From Oxyruncus cristatus (taxonomy: Eukaryota; Chordata; Aves; Passeriformes; Cotingidae): DNA of 64,000 nucleotides. This document shows, in pieces, positions 1 through 13,400 of the stretch. The position numbers were made by a program, and so were the translations under genes. Where the stretch lies: contig VXAY01002875.1 in NCBI GenBank assembly GCA_013399855.1, forward strand, positions 961,911 through 1,025,910, given 5' to 3'. Each line of letters begins with the position of its first letter. The first letter of the stretch is position 1. The notes under the pieces were generated by a model. That model was not told where the DNA came from. It saw only the letters and a program-made list of their open reading frames with translations, and did not search any database.

Positions 1-3000
1 TTGGTCTTTTGCTGCTCTGTCTTCTGGTGATACATGTACAAGTGTCATTGTTATCAAAGGGAAATACAGGGGCTTTGTTGTGTTCAAAGGGAGATAAGTC
101 CTTTTCCAATAAGATAAGCAGAAAAAATTACCAAGAAAGAAAAATAACTACCCTTAGTTATAATCCAATTTTATCACATCAGATTCCAATGACATGTTGC
201 CCTTTGAAGGATATTTACACATCACATAATTTTTCATCTTTAGTTAAATGTAGGTACATGTAACTGACTATAATGAAATGCGATTTTAGCTGGAAGCTAC
301 ATGCATATAAGAAAGATCCAGCATTCAGAGTTAATTTTTAATGACATGGATTGACTTTAAAGGTTAAACCAGATTTGTAGTGTTTGCAGTTATATTTTAG
401 TCAACTTGTGTCCACCTGCTCTTGTTTTCTTCTCTGTATACTGTTACTCTTGTCTGATAATCATAGAATCCTAGAATGGCTTGGGTTGGAAGGTACCTTA
501 AAGATCACCTAGGTCCAACCCTGCTGCTGTCTAGCAGCCACTAGACCAGGCTGCTCAGAGCCCCATCCAGTCTGTCCTTGAACGTTCCCAGGAGCAGATA
601 GCAGAGAGGTAGGTAGAGGGGCTAATCATCAGATATACTGAGACTGTATAGAAGGTAAGGAAGGAGGATTAGACTCCAATCACTTCTGTGTTCTGTGTCC
701 AGTCTGTATTGACTAAAGACTGAAGCAACTCTCAGCCTCATTCAGATCAACACAGAATATGAGAGTATTCCATGGAATTCTACAAGTCTGCTTCTCTTTG
801 GATGGAGTAGAAAGCTATATTTGCCTCAGCTTTCTTCTCTCTCTGCTTGGCTGTTTTCACTTGTGTTTTACTTTCCAAGTTCAGTGTAGGAGTGGGCCAT
901 ATAGAGCTTTAGTTATTAGAGTTATTCCCATTAAGTCCTGAAAATCCCTTATGTTCTGGGGTCAGTAATCAGATATTGTATATAATGTTTACTGTGTATT
1001 AAAAAGCCATTATTTTAGCAAATCTTCAAAGTAACAAAGTAATTCCTGAATTCATTAAAATTAAAAGACCAAACCCAACTGGTATAGTAATCAACTTATA
1101 AAAAGTTTTCTCTGTCTTTTGAAATGAACGTTCCACTGCACTGGAAAAAAGCCCACATTATAAGTAAAAAGCTACAAGCTTAGAAAGAGATTTAGAAAAT
1201 TTCAACCTCTTTTTTTTTTTTTTTTAAAATAATTCACAACTGATTTGGAATTGTGTTTGATCTGATATCTTTTAAACCTGGATTTTCATCTGTTTGAAAT
1301 TTGGTGTCCAAAAATTGAAACAGTACTGCAGCATGAAAACACAAACCTAACATCTATTTTTCAGAACTGTTATAAAATCTGAACGTAAGTATCTTCCTTT
1401 GGTCTTCCTTTATAATGGCATTCCTCAACACGGAAGAACATTGACTTTTTGATTTTAGTCTCTGGGATGAAGGTAAGAATGGAAAAGGAAAACTAGACTT
1501 ATTAAGTGATAAAATATAAAAAAGAATAGAAGGGAAACTGTCAAGGAGAATATACCTTGACTATAACCTTCCAGATGCTTTCTCCTTTCATGTTTTCCTT
1601 CCCGAACTGTTCCTCATACTATCTGCTGAAGCCCACTAGTTCCTGCACAATGGAAACAGGGAGTATTCTCAGACAAACTGCACAGCCAAGACATGCTCTC
1701 ACCCTTCCAAAAATCAAGTTAAAGCTTTATTCAAAGGCAATCCAGATATGCCAGCTTAGAGGCTTCAGATGCTTTTGGTAGTGCTATTGGCTGGATGATT
1801 AGTTGTTTTAGTGTTTCAGGAACCCATCTGAACATTTGTTGTGACTTTCTTTTGGACTTTGCTGGACATTCCTCCTGTTTAGATCAACCTCTCCTGGCAA
1901 AATACACAGCTGGTCTGGGAACACTTCACTCTGCTCAGCATGTCTACATCTGTCTTCCCAGGCAGTGAATCACAGTCACATCTCTCTGAAGCACTACCCA
2001 TGCCAGCCTTCTATGTAGCACTGATCTCTCTTCTCAGCTATTTCCACCTGATCTTTCTGGCAAAAAAACCCCAAAAAAGTCACACCCTCTTTTTACCTTA
2101 AAACAAGAAAAACAAATGCCTTCAGACCCAAAAATGCCATGGAAAAGCTGCCTCCACAAAAGTACTAGGGCACACTTTGCTGTAGTTTGCATATTAGCAT
2201 CTCTTTAACAGCGAGTTTGTGGTCAGCAGGCCCTCCAGGCACTCGCATGTGAACGCAGTATTTTAAAACCACAGTCACAGAGAACACATTTTTGCCAAGC
2301 ACATCACATAGGAGCTGAACTGTTCGTAACAACTTGTTGTGCATGTACCATACATGCCTTTTTGGGAACATAAGCAACTAGGAGAGCTGGGCCATCTTGA
2401 CTCTGTTCACTCCTACGGAGCGAGTCAAATGCTACTGGAAATATTTCTTCCAGTACAACAGCTAGTATGAGTGGATTTTTAGAATCCTGAATGTCTACTG
2501 GCATTTTGAGCATGAAGAGCCAAAAGCAGTCTGTGTTGCTGCTCTATCTACTAAGCTGGCACCGATAAATGTTAAATGTAAATCAAGCGTAAAGGTGAAT
2601 AAAACCAAAAACCTTCATGCGTAAGACAGACTGTTTCTCTTGGATGTTTTTCCTCATACCATTCCCTCCCGAGAGGCCAATCATATCCACATTTGCATTT
2701 TCTTAAATGGGAGTTAGATCCCATAGCCCATAGTCTAAACTCTGCTCTGTGGTGATCAAAAATATTTTGCAGCAATGCAATACAATTTCTGCTAAATTAA
2801 CTATACTCTTATGGAGCTCTGTGCAGTGACTAACAGTGAGCTTACCTATTCCCAAAGGGAGCATCTCACTGTTTCCTTTAGATGAAAAGCTCAGAAAAAT
2901 CTGAGTTTTCCTCTGCTTCTGGAGACAGAAATGGAGTTATAGAACAGCACTGCATTTCTTCTTGCAGAGGGAACCACTTCTAAACCAGTTCTTGGGAGCA

Positions 3001-4219
3001 CTGGTTTCACTTAATCAAAAATACTGGCGTAAGGGTCTTATGCATTACTGGATTCTGAAAACAACATGACCTTTGGGTCTTCCTGACCTACAAGGAAGAG
3101 TGAGACTTTGGGACATTAAAAGCAACACTGGGTTTGGTACTCATTTGGTACTCAACACCATTTGCAGTAAAAATGAGAGTTGAGTTGCCAAGTTTCTGAC
3201 AGAAGGATGGACTTAGGGCAGTAGATCTTAGATTCAGATTTTCCGGATATAGAGTCAATGGAGTTATTGACCTTCTCTAAGGCACTTTCAGAAGGCAAGA
3301 TATCATTTAACAGTGTTGCAGGTGATGGTATAATCAAATGCATGAAGGAAATTATTTGTTCTGGATATCTAGCTTCCCTTGCCTCCAATACCTTGGGATT
3401 AGTGAGCCTCCTGAGCAGAATACATTGAGCAATAAAAAGTGGAGCTTGTTACCAATTTTTTATTCTGAATATTTTAATTTCTATATTGATTCTTTTCTTT
3501 CTCAATTGTTCTTTTCCTTCTTTCAACAGTCACTTCAATTTCATCTTCACTCTCACTGCCTTTTTTCCACTCTTGCCTATCATCTTCATTTCAATTTTGT
3601 AGTCTGCCTTAAGGGGTTTTTTGTGTTTTTATTCTTGTTAAATTTTTCATAACAAGTTTTCCAATGTTTACTTTTTCTCCTTCCCCAATAATAAAAGTGG
3701 AATTAATGTGATGTTTACAAGCTTTTCCAGCAATCACCCTGCTTAAATATTTTATTTCCTCCTTAATCCTCTTTGTCCCCTTTGTTTAGACTACAAGCTC
3801 ATTGAGTCAGGGACCATTTCTCCTCCATGTTTGCACTACGGAGAACAAAAGGGCTCTGTTTTGAAATGCCTACCAGTGTTGAAAAACAAAACCCCAAAAC
3901 TAAATCACCAATCATAATAGCAAGAAGTGTTTAAACAAGCTGTCTACCATTCAGTGTTACCTTGGTACCCCAATAAAAATGACTTAGAAACCAATAAGTC
4001 TTCAGCCTTTAAGTGTTTAAGTATTTTGTGGAAATACACAAGTATCCAACACTTTTAAAATATAGTCAAGACTCTAGAAAACTACTGATTTTTGAAAAGG
4101 TAAAATGTTAGAAGATTATATGCAGTGAATATGCAATGTGAACAATTCATACAACATGATGTTATGGAGATTCCCTGACTTTTTAACACTAAAGAGTGGC
4201 AAAATTCAGGTCACCATAC
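1..4219. other. LAMA4 intron (3' side, incomplete)
   Basis: This is intron following the exon at 4220-4405. The next LAMA4 segment (end of the coil, then LG1) is not found on the minus strand here, so it lies beyond base 1. Contents: a CR1 3' end (464-595), poly-T near 1211-1225, and a stretch at 2165-2513 with two overlapping minus-strand open frames that I do not recognise. Nothing else is seen. Confidence 0.75.
464..595 (-). repeat. CR1 LINE 3' end fragment
   Basis: Read on the minus strand it ends in the CR1 signature GGTTGGACCTAGGTGATCTT, then CTTCCAACCCAAGCCATTCT and ATGATT. The body segment AGACTGGATGGGGCTCTGAG is also typical. It is a 5'-truncated, diverged avian CR1 copy of about 130 bp. 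The left edge is given by the tail; the right edge is approximate. Confidence 0.88.
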
Positions 4220-4405
4220 CTGCATCCCCAGCTGAATGCACAGCATTGTCGTATGCCTCTGAATTATGCTGGAAATCTTGCAGATTTTGAGACCATAACC
4301 TCACATTCTCACCCATGGGAGTTGTAGCCTCCGTTACTGTCATGGTGGCACTTACAGCCTCTGCAGTCTTCTGTTTAGCTTGCTCCAAACGCTCTCTGGC
4401 CGCCA
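4220..4405 (-). CDS. LAMA4: LAMA4 exon: coiled-coil segment, last one in window
   Basis: This exon has 186 nt (62 codons), is phase 1 at both ends and covers fragment residues 663-725. It encodes [21 protein letters not shown] and the conserved LWSQNLQDF, then [11 protein letters not shown]; human has ATAPMANN, NWSQNLQHF and YNTAVNSARDA. Two sequons around NNLTNWS in human are replaced here by ENVRLWS. The acceptor is TTGTAG|TGG and the donor is CAG|GTATGG. An ERV LTR remnant ends only about 65-75 bp upstream of the acceptor. Confidence 0.94.
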
Positions 4406-7400
4406 CTACAAATAGGGAGTAAGGAGAAATGAACTCTTTCAAAGGTTCAAGTGTGTTCTGTGTGTCCTGTCCCCACCACTCCTCCAACCCCCAGGGTCCC
4501 CCTTCTTTCCTTCCTTCTTCCTCCCAGTTCATATACTGAGCATGATGTCATGAAATATGGTATGAATGATGGCATGATGGTATGAAATATCCCTTTGGTC
4601 AGTTGGGGTCAGCTGTTCCAGCTGTGCCTCTTGCTAACTTCCCATGCACCCCTAATCTACTCCCCAGCGTGGCAGTATGAGAAGAAGAAAAGACCTTGGC
4701 TCTGTGTAAGCCCTGCTCATCAACAACAAAAACATCTCTGTTTTATCAACCCTGTGTTCAGCACAAATCCAAAACACGGCCCCATACTCACCGCTGTGAA
4801 GAAAGTTAACTCCACCCCGGTTAAAACCAGCACAAGGATCAAGAAGAATGTTCATAATTTCAGGTGGCAAAACATTTATTTCATTATGAATGTCTTAAAC
4901 CTGGATGTTTGCTATCTAGGTCTACTAGTTCAGTCAAATCCCTTTAGGCATCCGTAGTACTGAAATCTTAATAGTAACTTCATAGGTAATATGGAAAGAT
5001 AAAAATATGCTCTTGAATGTATGAAGATAAAGCATCATAAAGATAGAGTTCCAACCTGGGTCTGCTGATTCCATTTTTGTGATGGCTCTCATCAGTTGGT
5101 TTCGCAGAACATTCATTCTGGCGAAAGTGCCATTAACCTGCCAGCTGGTGTCTGCAATGTTATAATCACTACCTGTGGGAGAAGATGGGAGGTAAAGTTG
5201 AGTGGCATCAAAGTGACATTCAAAAAGGTAAATTTAATTCTGTGGAGGTATGTTATTAGGCATTGAATACACCATAGACCATGGCCTCTTTGAGTATAGG
5301 ACATACTAGGACTCTCAACTTCACGTAACCTCAAGGAAAAAGCAGCCTTGCAGCTCCCAGCCACTATTTGCTTGCCACAGATTCATCTTACAAAAATCTG
5401 TAGACCTGTATCTCAGTCAATACTATCTCTCTTTGCTTTACCAGAAGTGCTGGGGATAGCTGCAACAACTATACAGGAAAAGTTTTAAGGAACTCAGAAG
5501 GTCCCAAAAAATTGGGAGCTTTCTTTCTTTTACAGTGAACAAAGGCCAAAATCCTTTTAGATTTATTATCCTTCATTGGTGAAATCCAGCTTGCTGAACA
5601 CTTATACTGTTGTGATTTGATTTTAGTTGAACTACTAAACTGAATATATTTACCAGTGAACAACTGTTTGCAGGGTCACATATTTAAACAGTGATGTGCC
5701 TTAGTGCCTTAGTGATGTGCTTTTAAAATTTATTTTAACATGCATGCCTTTATGCCTTTATGCTGACTGGGAAAGTAGAAAGGATGTATATTTACTGTCA
5801 TATGCTGTCCGTTGTAGCTGCATGGCTCGGATGAGGAGTTCTTCACTTTTACCTTTATGGTAAATGACCTGAGTATCAATTCCAACTGCAGCCTACAAGT
5901 ATGTTCCAAAAAAGAAAGTCAGAGTAATGCCTACCAAATGTTCTGCTTTATCTTTTTCAATTATGGACAACATATTATCTGCATATAAATGCAGCTGCAA
6001 AGTCACTGCAGTTTCGTTTGTTTTGTTAACATTTAAGATTGGCAAAAAAGATTGACAAGCAGAATTTTTTATTTTAAAAACGTTTAGAGAAATGTATGGT
6101 TTTTCAGACAACACTACTGAATAACAAAGATGCAGAAAGCACAACAGTCCTCTTAATTTATCAGCTCCAGTTTAGCCAACATGACACTCATGCTGCATGT
6201 TGGGCACTGACTACTGTCATCTCAGATGCTGAATGTTTGCACTACATGGGGAGCTGCCCTGCAGTCTGCAATAGCATGCTGGAAACAGAGGGCTGGACTT
6301 GAAATCCCACAGCCCTCTGGGGTTCAGGCCCCTTTAATCTACCCAGGTCCTCTTGCTATCCCACTAATAAATTGTTGGTAAATAGCATATATACAGATTG
6401 GAAACTATATATGTACAAAAAATACTTATATTTTAGAACAGCCATCATGGCTAGGCTTTGCGAACAAAGATTTGAGTTTAGAACAGTAAGGCCAGAGACA
6501 AAATTAGCATCCTTATCCTTATGTTGAGTATATGAATGGGCTTTGTCCCATTTTAACTTGATTTTCTATGAGAAACAGCGGTGCTTCTGTTAGATGTCTT
6601 GACCACCTTTCCTGCCACATTGCACTGAGTGAACTAGTAGGACTCAAACACTGAATGCCAGCTCAGGTTCCCACAAGGTAAGGAAGTTTTCTGGACTTGC
6701 ACAGAAATGTCTCAATATGAGTCACAGCACAGAGCAGCATCGCTCTGTGATGGGATAGGGACAGAAGAACCTGTTGGGTCTTTTCAAGTATCAGGCAACT
6801 CAGACTGGCAGAATAATTAACCACACAGGATTTAATTCAGGAAATAATAAAGGGAAAATAGATGTGCAATGAGAAGTTCAGTGCTGCCAGTTAAGCTAAA
6901 TCTTGTTTTTAATTTACACTTAGGTGTCTGAAGTCCCTGAAGCATTGCATAGTAAAAGCCGATGTTATGAAAATTACTTACGTCTTCGACCCGGTTTGTT
7001 GTGTTCAGTGCCAGCAATGCAGCTTTATTAGCTTCTTCAATATAACCGGCAATGTTTTCATACACATTTGAAGCATTGATTGCCCTTTGTACCAAACCAT
7101 TTGAATCAACGCCATACAAATTCCTATTAAAAAGAAAGTAAAAGAAGAAAGAAACCAAGCTGAATCAAAGTAGTTTCAAATTGATTAATTTTCTTAACAT
7201 TCTGTGAATTCTGACTACATAATCACACACATAACTATACTCGGCCTAAGTGATAGTCTCTTCATTGTGTATGACCAATCTGAAACAGGTGAAAATTATG
7301 TGGATAGAAGGTACTTCCCAGTCATTTAACTTCAGGAATTTTGCCCTTAACTTCTATGTGAGCAGGAACACCTGACTACTGAACTTCTATCTTTTTTTAA

Positions 7401-10400
7401 TCTAAATTAGATATTCCATAAATTAACAGAATAACAAATCTATCAGTAGTCCTTCTTTAGGAATAACTTCTGGCCATGAATGGAAAGACCTGTGTGTGTC
7501 AGTGACCAGGACAGAAGTGTCACCTGCATGTCTATATTTTCCAAAAGTAGGTGGGAAAAGGGGGAGGATCAGATGAAGAACTACCCATGGTCATGAAACT
7601 TTGCAAGAATTTAAATTTAAAAAACATAAGACAACTTTGATGGCATGGTTGAGCTTGATTTGCTTATTAGGTGATAGCTGGGAGATAAGGGGATTTTCCG
7701 AACAGCAGCTGGTTCAGGGCTCAGCCTTCAGCTGTTAACAATTCTGAATCAATATTATTTTTTAATATTTTAGTGATAAGCAGATTTCACAGTATATATG
7801 AGATATAGAATGAAGTATAAATATATATATTTGCATGTGTATGCATTCACTTCAAAGTGTTTGCACACTGAGGGATTGCTAAGTTTCCAGATTCAGCGTT
7901 GTTGCAAGAATTTTCTGCTATATTCCCCTAAGGAAAAAGAATAAACTCTATCAACTAAAATTCTAACATGCTAATAAAGCAAACCTATAAAACTAAAATG
8001 ATTTGAGGTCAGGCAAAATGTTGGATTAAAGTTTCACCGCAGGACAATCTTCTTAACAAATAAAAGAGTCGGCATATTTTCATATGGATATTTTGTAATT
8101 ACTTTTATTTGCTTTTTGTGAAATTCCTAATGTGTTTGTCTTGGTAGTAGGTTTTGAATTATTTAGGTAAGTTAGGAAGGCTAGTCATATGGGGTATTTT
8201 CTTTCAAGCGATTCTACTGCCCCCAGTTAGTTGATCTCAGACTCAACATATTGTTTGTTTTTTAGGTTGTGTATAGTTTGTGTGGCATTACAGAACAGTT
8301 TCAGATGTCAGCTTTATACAATTGTATAAAAGAAAACCATCTGTTATTTTTTTTTCTATTTTAATCTCCTACCCAGGCATACTAATATTAAGAAACAACT
8401 GGTACTAGGATAATATACTTGAATAGTAGTTTATCTTCCAAAAGTGTATGTTCGTGATGTTACTTAAGGCAGAATTCAGTGACATATTTTATTTAAGAAT
8501 ACATTTACAGCAGTGATTTTTCCATGGGTAGTCCCAATTGCAAATAAGGCCATATTTCAAATCTGTCTAGAATTGTAGATTTGTACTAGTAGTAAGTTAG
8601 CAAATTGCTGCAATGTTGATGCATTTAGTATCTTCCAGCAAGATAAAAAGACTTACAGTAAGTTTTTGGTATTACTGTGGGCCAGTTTCACTGGGATGCA
8701 ACCTACTGAGAATCAGAACTACTCCCTCTGTAAACCAGTTCTTGAACAAAAATTATCTCAAAGCCCATATTGTGTCCTGTAATGATAAACGTTTTCTGAT
8801 GTGAATGAACTTACTGACATGAGCTTTTTCTGCCTGTATTGTTTTACTTTTCAGTAATCTACCTTTCCTATTCTTTTGTTGTTGAAAGAGAATGTCATGC
8901 AAGATATGTGTTTATTTTTTATTCTTTAAAAAGTTTTGTAGATTTTGCTTAGCTCAATTTCAGTTTTTCCCTCTGGACCATGACAAGTCCTTCTATACAT
9001 GACTTAACACTGATTTTTCTAGTGCCTATTTATGGTCATTGTGTTTCTCCTCGTCTTTTAGTTCATTCAACTGTTCAGTAAATAGCACTTGTATAAACAG
9101 AGTTTGCTGAAGTTAAATTTTACCCGTCCAGCTCATCAGCAAGTCTTCTTAGGTTGTGTGCGTGAAGCATAGCATTTTCTACCAAATCATCATCAAACAG
9201 AGACAGATTGGCTATTTTTTCTTGCAATTCCTTTTTCGCTCCATCTATTTCTGCGTAGAACCCTGATGCATTCTGAACAAATTATGGAAGAAAGGAAAGA
9301 AGATGAAAACTGTAAAAAATCAAGTCTGTATTTTGATTATTACATTTTATTTTACCTTTTGTATTATTATAATGTCCCCTTTTTTTCTGTTAAAGTTGTT
9401 TTATTTTACATTTTTAAGAGTAAAGGAGGAAAGATTTCAAGGTGAATGTCAGTATGGAAAGACAAATGCAGGAAGACAAAAATCAACCAAAACCCCAGGA
9501 ATCCCTTGAGAAGATAGAGACATATGCATAAAATACAAAAGAAAGACTGATGAGAAATGTCTTACTTTATGTCTTGTATGTTTTCTCCAGAATTGTGCCA
9601 ATAACAAGTCTTTCAGAGTGAAGTGCTAAGAGATGAGGTAATTAAACCTGATCTTTACAAAAGTCCCCTCATTGTGGTTCTTCTAAAGCTGGGAGTTGGG
9701 ACCCATAATTTTTTTGTTTTTTAATCTCTTCTCTGTGAAGACTGTAGGCCAGAAATTAGGTTTTGCGACTTCTAAATAATAACCATACAAATTAAATAAA
9801 TATTTCCATGGTTACTTGTCTCATGCATCATCCTGTTATTGCATGGGCCCTGGCATTGTTTGGGCCCTGGCCAGCTTCTAGTCACCCAAACCTGCCTGCT
9901 TGGGAATAGCTTGGGACAGTGCCTGTGCCCTGGGTGACAATTTGGCAATTGCTGGAGAGGGGCAGATAGTTTAATTGTACAGCTGTGAACTGTGCCACAT
10001 TATATAAAACATACCCTGGCCCCTTTCTGTCCATGATATCCCTCGTTCTAAGACATCTTGGGTTAGTCTAATTTGTAAATCAGTCCACCTAAATACTACC
10101 TATATGCATATATAGGCAAAGAGAAGTAGTATCCCTTTGCCTTAGCTGTGTTTCTTCCTCATATGAAATGGTTGTGGAGAAGACCAAATGGGCTTCACTT
10201 TTTCTCCAATACAGTCTTGCTGATGTGTTTGAAAATTATAAATTTGGCCTCCAAATACATAAAAAAGAATGAAATGGAGGGAGAGAAAAAGGATGAATGA
10301 ATGAAACGTGAAAATATTTATTGCTGATGAGGATGAAAGATGTATGATGTTTGCATAGTACTTCTGTCCCTGCAGTGTGAACATCCTCTATGTGTAAACT

Positions 10401-13400
10401 TATCCACAGGAGTGAGAAACATGAATTGCTAAACTGCAATGATTTGTTTTGCACAAAACACAGGAAAAAACTTCCAACATACTGCTTGATCAACCAGGGA
10501 TGGTTACAAAGTAAGCTTTCTGTTTTCTCAAGTTACTTTTTCAAAGCAAAATTAATGACTTTTGATATTTACTTTTGTGTTAAGAAGTGGGTAACTATAA
10601 CCAAAGTGAATGCTTGTAGAAAATTTTAATTTTTCTTATTTCGAAATTTTAAAATAAATCATGAAGAAAAAAACAGCTTTTGTAAATATTTCAGTTATCA
10701 AAATCCTAGTTTTATTTTCTTAATCTTTTCATAGGAAATCCACACCCCTAAAATATCAGAAAATTTCCTACAGCACTACATCTCATTCAAAACACTGGAT
10801 AGTAATCTACAGTTCCAGAAGAGGATTTCTATGAGACAGTCTGTTTATATATGTTTTACACATTGCCTGGCTTTAACCCTGATAGCTGGGATCTTTAGTC
10901 TTCTGTCATGGTTTAGCCCATCCCCCTCGGTTTTAGGGTAGAAGATGGTTAGTTCCAGGTGAAATTCCGGCTAGGTAGCCAATTAGAGACTTCTGTGACG
11001 TCTCTACGAATTACATAATTTAACTCAANNNNNNNNNNNNNNNNNNNNNNNNNNNNNNNNNNNNNNNNNNNNNNNNNNNNNNNNNNNNNNNNNNNNNNNN
11101 NNNNNNNNNNNNNNNNNNNNNNNNNNNNNNNNNNNNNNNNNNNNNNNNNNNNNNNNNNNNNNNNNNNNNNNNNNNNNNNNNNNNNNNNNNNNNNNNNNNN
11201 NNNNNNNNNNNNNNNNNNNNNNNNNNNNNNNNNNNNNNNNNNNNNNNNNNNNNNNNNNNNNNNNNNNNNNNNNNNNNNNNNNNNNNNNNNNNNNNNNNNN
11301 NNNNNNNNNNNNNNNNNNNNNNNNNNNNNNNNNNNNNNNNNNNNNNNNNNNNNNNNNNNNNNNNNNNNNNNNNNNNNNNNNNNNNNNNNNNNNNNNNNNN
11401 NNNNNNNNNTCTTCTTCTGGTAGGTAATAGAAAAGGAATTTAGCATAAAGTGCAGTCTTTTACCAAGCATCTTTTGGCAGCTGCTTATAATGAAATAACT
11501 GAGAACTCTAGAGCAAAGTCTTTCATTAAGCTTTTTCTACAGTAAGGCATCCTTACAATATAATTATTTTTTGAGGCAGTAAACTGTAATTACAGAGTTT
11601 TTTATCCAAGAGTTCTACTTTTTCAGGGGATATTAATCAGTATTTCACTGAAGTAGTATAAAAAGGAGAGTTTTTTTATTAATGGTCCAAACACATCAAA
11701 ACATCAGGACATATCATTTAGACAAGTCATTCAGGCACCTACCTTTATTACCTCACTTAAATCAGAGTTGACCTTTTGTGGTTCTTCCAAAATAGTTGTG
11801 GCACTGAGCAGAATGCTGTTCACTTCATCTATTTGCTTTTTTACTTTCTCAAGTTGTTTCTACAAGGAAACCCCAAAACATAAATCACATCCAATACCAT
11901 TTGTGCATTGATAAAATACAAAGTCAAGTTAATTCAAAAGCTGGTAGTGACCTAAATAGATTTTAGACATATCTGAAGTCTGATTTTCCCAGATATCTGT
12001 AATAGCTGCATATTATAATGTGACTGTGCACTTTTTTTGGTTTTGTGAAAGAAATGCTGAGTGATATTTTAAAAAAAAATTAATTTTATTTTGTATTACA
12101 GCATAAGCAGTTATTGGAATGAAACGCTATTCCATGCAGTGCCAGCAGAAACAAATTAAACAGGGATTTTGCATAGTGATCTGGAGATTAGTTTTTTTCT
12201 GGAGTTTTTTTAAGTCTATGGAAGAGAGATCTCTTTTTCCTTGTCAGTAGTAAAGCATCTGCCTTCATTGTGAGGAATAATGAAGATCCAACTGGTTAAA
12301 AAAGTGAACAAAGGCAACTACAGACTTCAGGCTTTGCTTCATACATGTGAGATAAGCTGCAGCTTGGCGCTGTAATTATGAAACAATGGAACAAAAGAAG
12401 AGGATTTGTACTGAAGGATCACAGCCTGTTGTAGAAGGGTTCATGAAAGCAGCACACCTGATTTCTCTATTGAATTATTAGACCTTCCACATCAGCATGA
12501 ACTTCTATCAGTGCAAACTTCAGGAGCTCAAAACTCAGCCTCGGATTCTATGAAACCCAGAGGTTGGCCTGAATTTGCAAGATTGTTCTTCAAATCACAA
12601 AATTGCTCCCTAACCCCCTTCTGCTTCAGAATCCAAATAAATTCTGCCACTGAAATGAAAAAAATTTGCTTCAAATGCTCCCAGTTTGTTTTCCTTGTAA
12701 TTTTTTTCTTTGGTGAAAAAATAAATGAAAAGTTTTACGTGGGATATTCTGGGTTTGCATTCCTTAAAGGAAACTTAGAAAAACTGGGAAAAAGTCACAG
12801 AACCGCTGGGAAGAGAAAAAATACTCTTTTTTTATGTGGTTGATGGATTGGGTACTTTCCTGGGACAAGAGACTTCAAAATTCAATTTCCTCATCAGCCA
12901 TAGGGGATTTGAACCTAATACCACCACTTAGAGGCAAACATGCTCCACTTTCATGCTGTAGGGGACAGGTCTCCTCTGAGCTCTCCTCTGGAACTATTTA
13001 TTTGAGTAAGTCATAAGGGAAAACTGCTGTGTCCTTATAACTAATCTGTTCACCCAGCAAGTAGGAAGCCCAATTTCAAGGTATCTGTTGTGCAGCAGTT
13101 AGACAACAGATTTATGCATGAAGATGCAAGGACCACCATCTGCTCTTCCTGAAAAAGTGGCGATGCATTTTGTCCGAAGAGGATCAGAGAGAAAGTATGG
13201 GTGAGACAGTATGAATGAACTCAGACCAGGGCACAAATGCAGTGCAGAGTCTTTTCATAAAATATCATTACTTTTGTGAGCATGAGGTCCTTTCACATTA
13301 TAAGTCAGTACATAATAATAGGTGAAATAATCCCACCACAATGTTTATAGCAGCCATGCTACATGAAATTTCAAGCTTCTCGTGTTTTACTGTAATAGGC

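Larger units (their letters stand above)
9273..11742. other. LAMA4 intron with assembly gap
   Basis: The intron lies between the exons at 11743-11859 and 9124-9272. It contains the beginning of an LTR (10904-11028) running into the gap. The remainder is AT-rich sequence without recognised features. The flanking exons are contiguous at protein level, so no exon is missing. Confidence 0.85.

Noticed and set aside
2830..2880. Possible 30-nt mini-exon (minus) between an AAG acceptor and a GTAAGC donor
   Set aside because: Too short, does not match any LAMA4 segment, and not needed for frame.
3152..3388. Minus-strand frame with a coil-like segment (SESALEKVNNSIDSI) as the next LAMA4 exon
   Set aside because: It does not match the expected continuation after HSAGDA, and no AG/GT pair in the right phase bounds it.
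10949..11470. 173-codon open frame
   Set aside because: It exists only because the N gap contains no stop codons.
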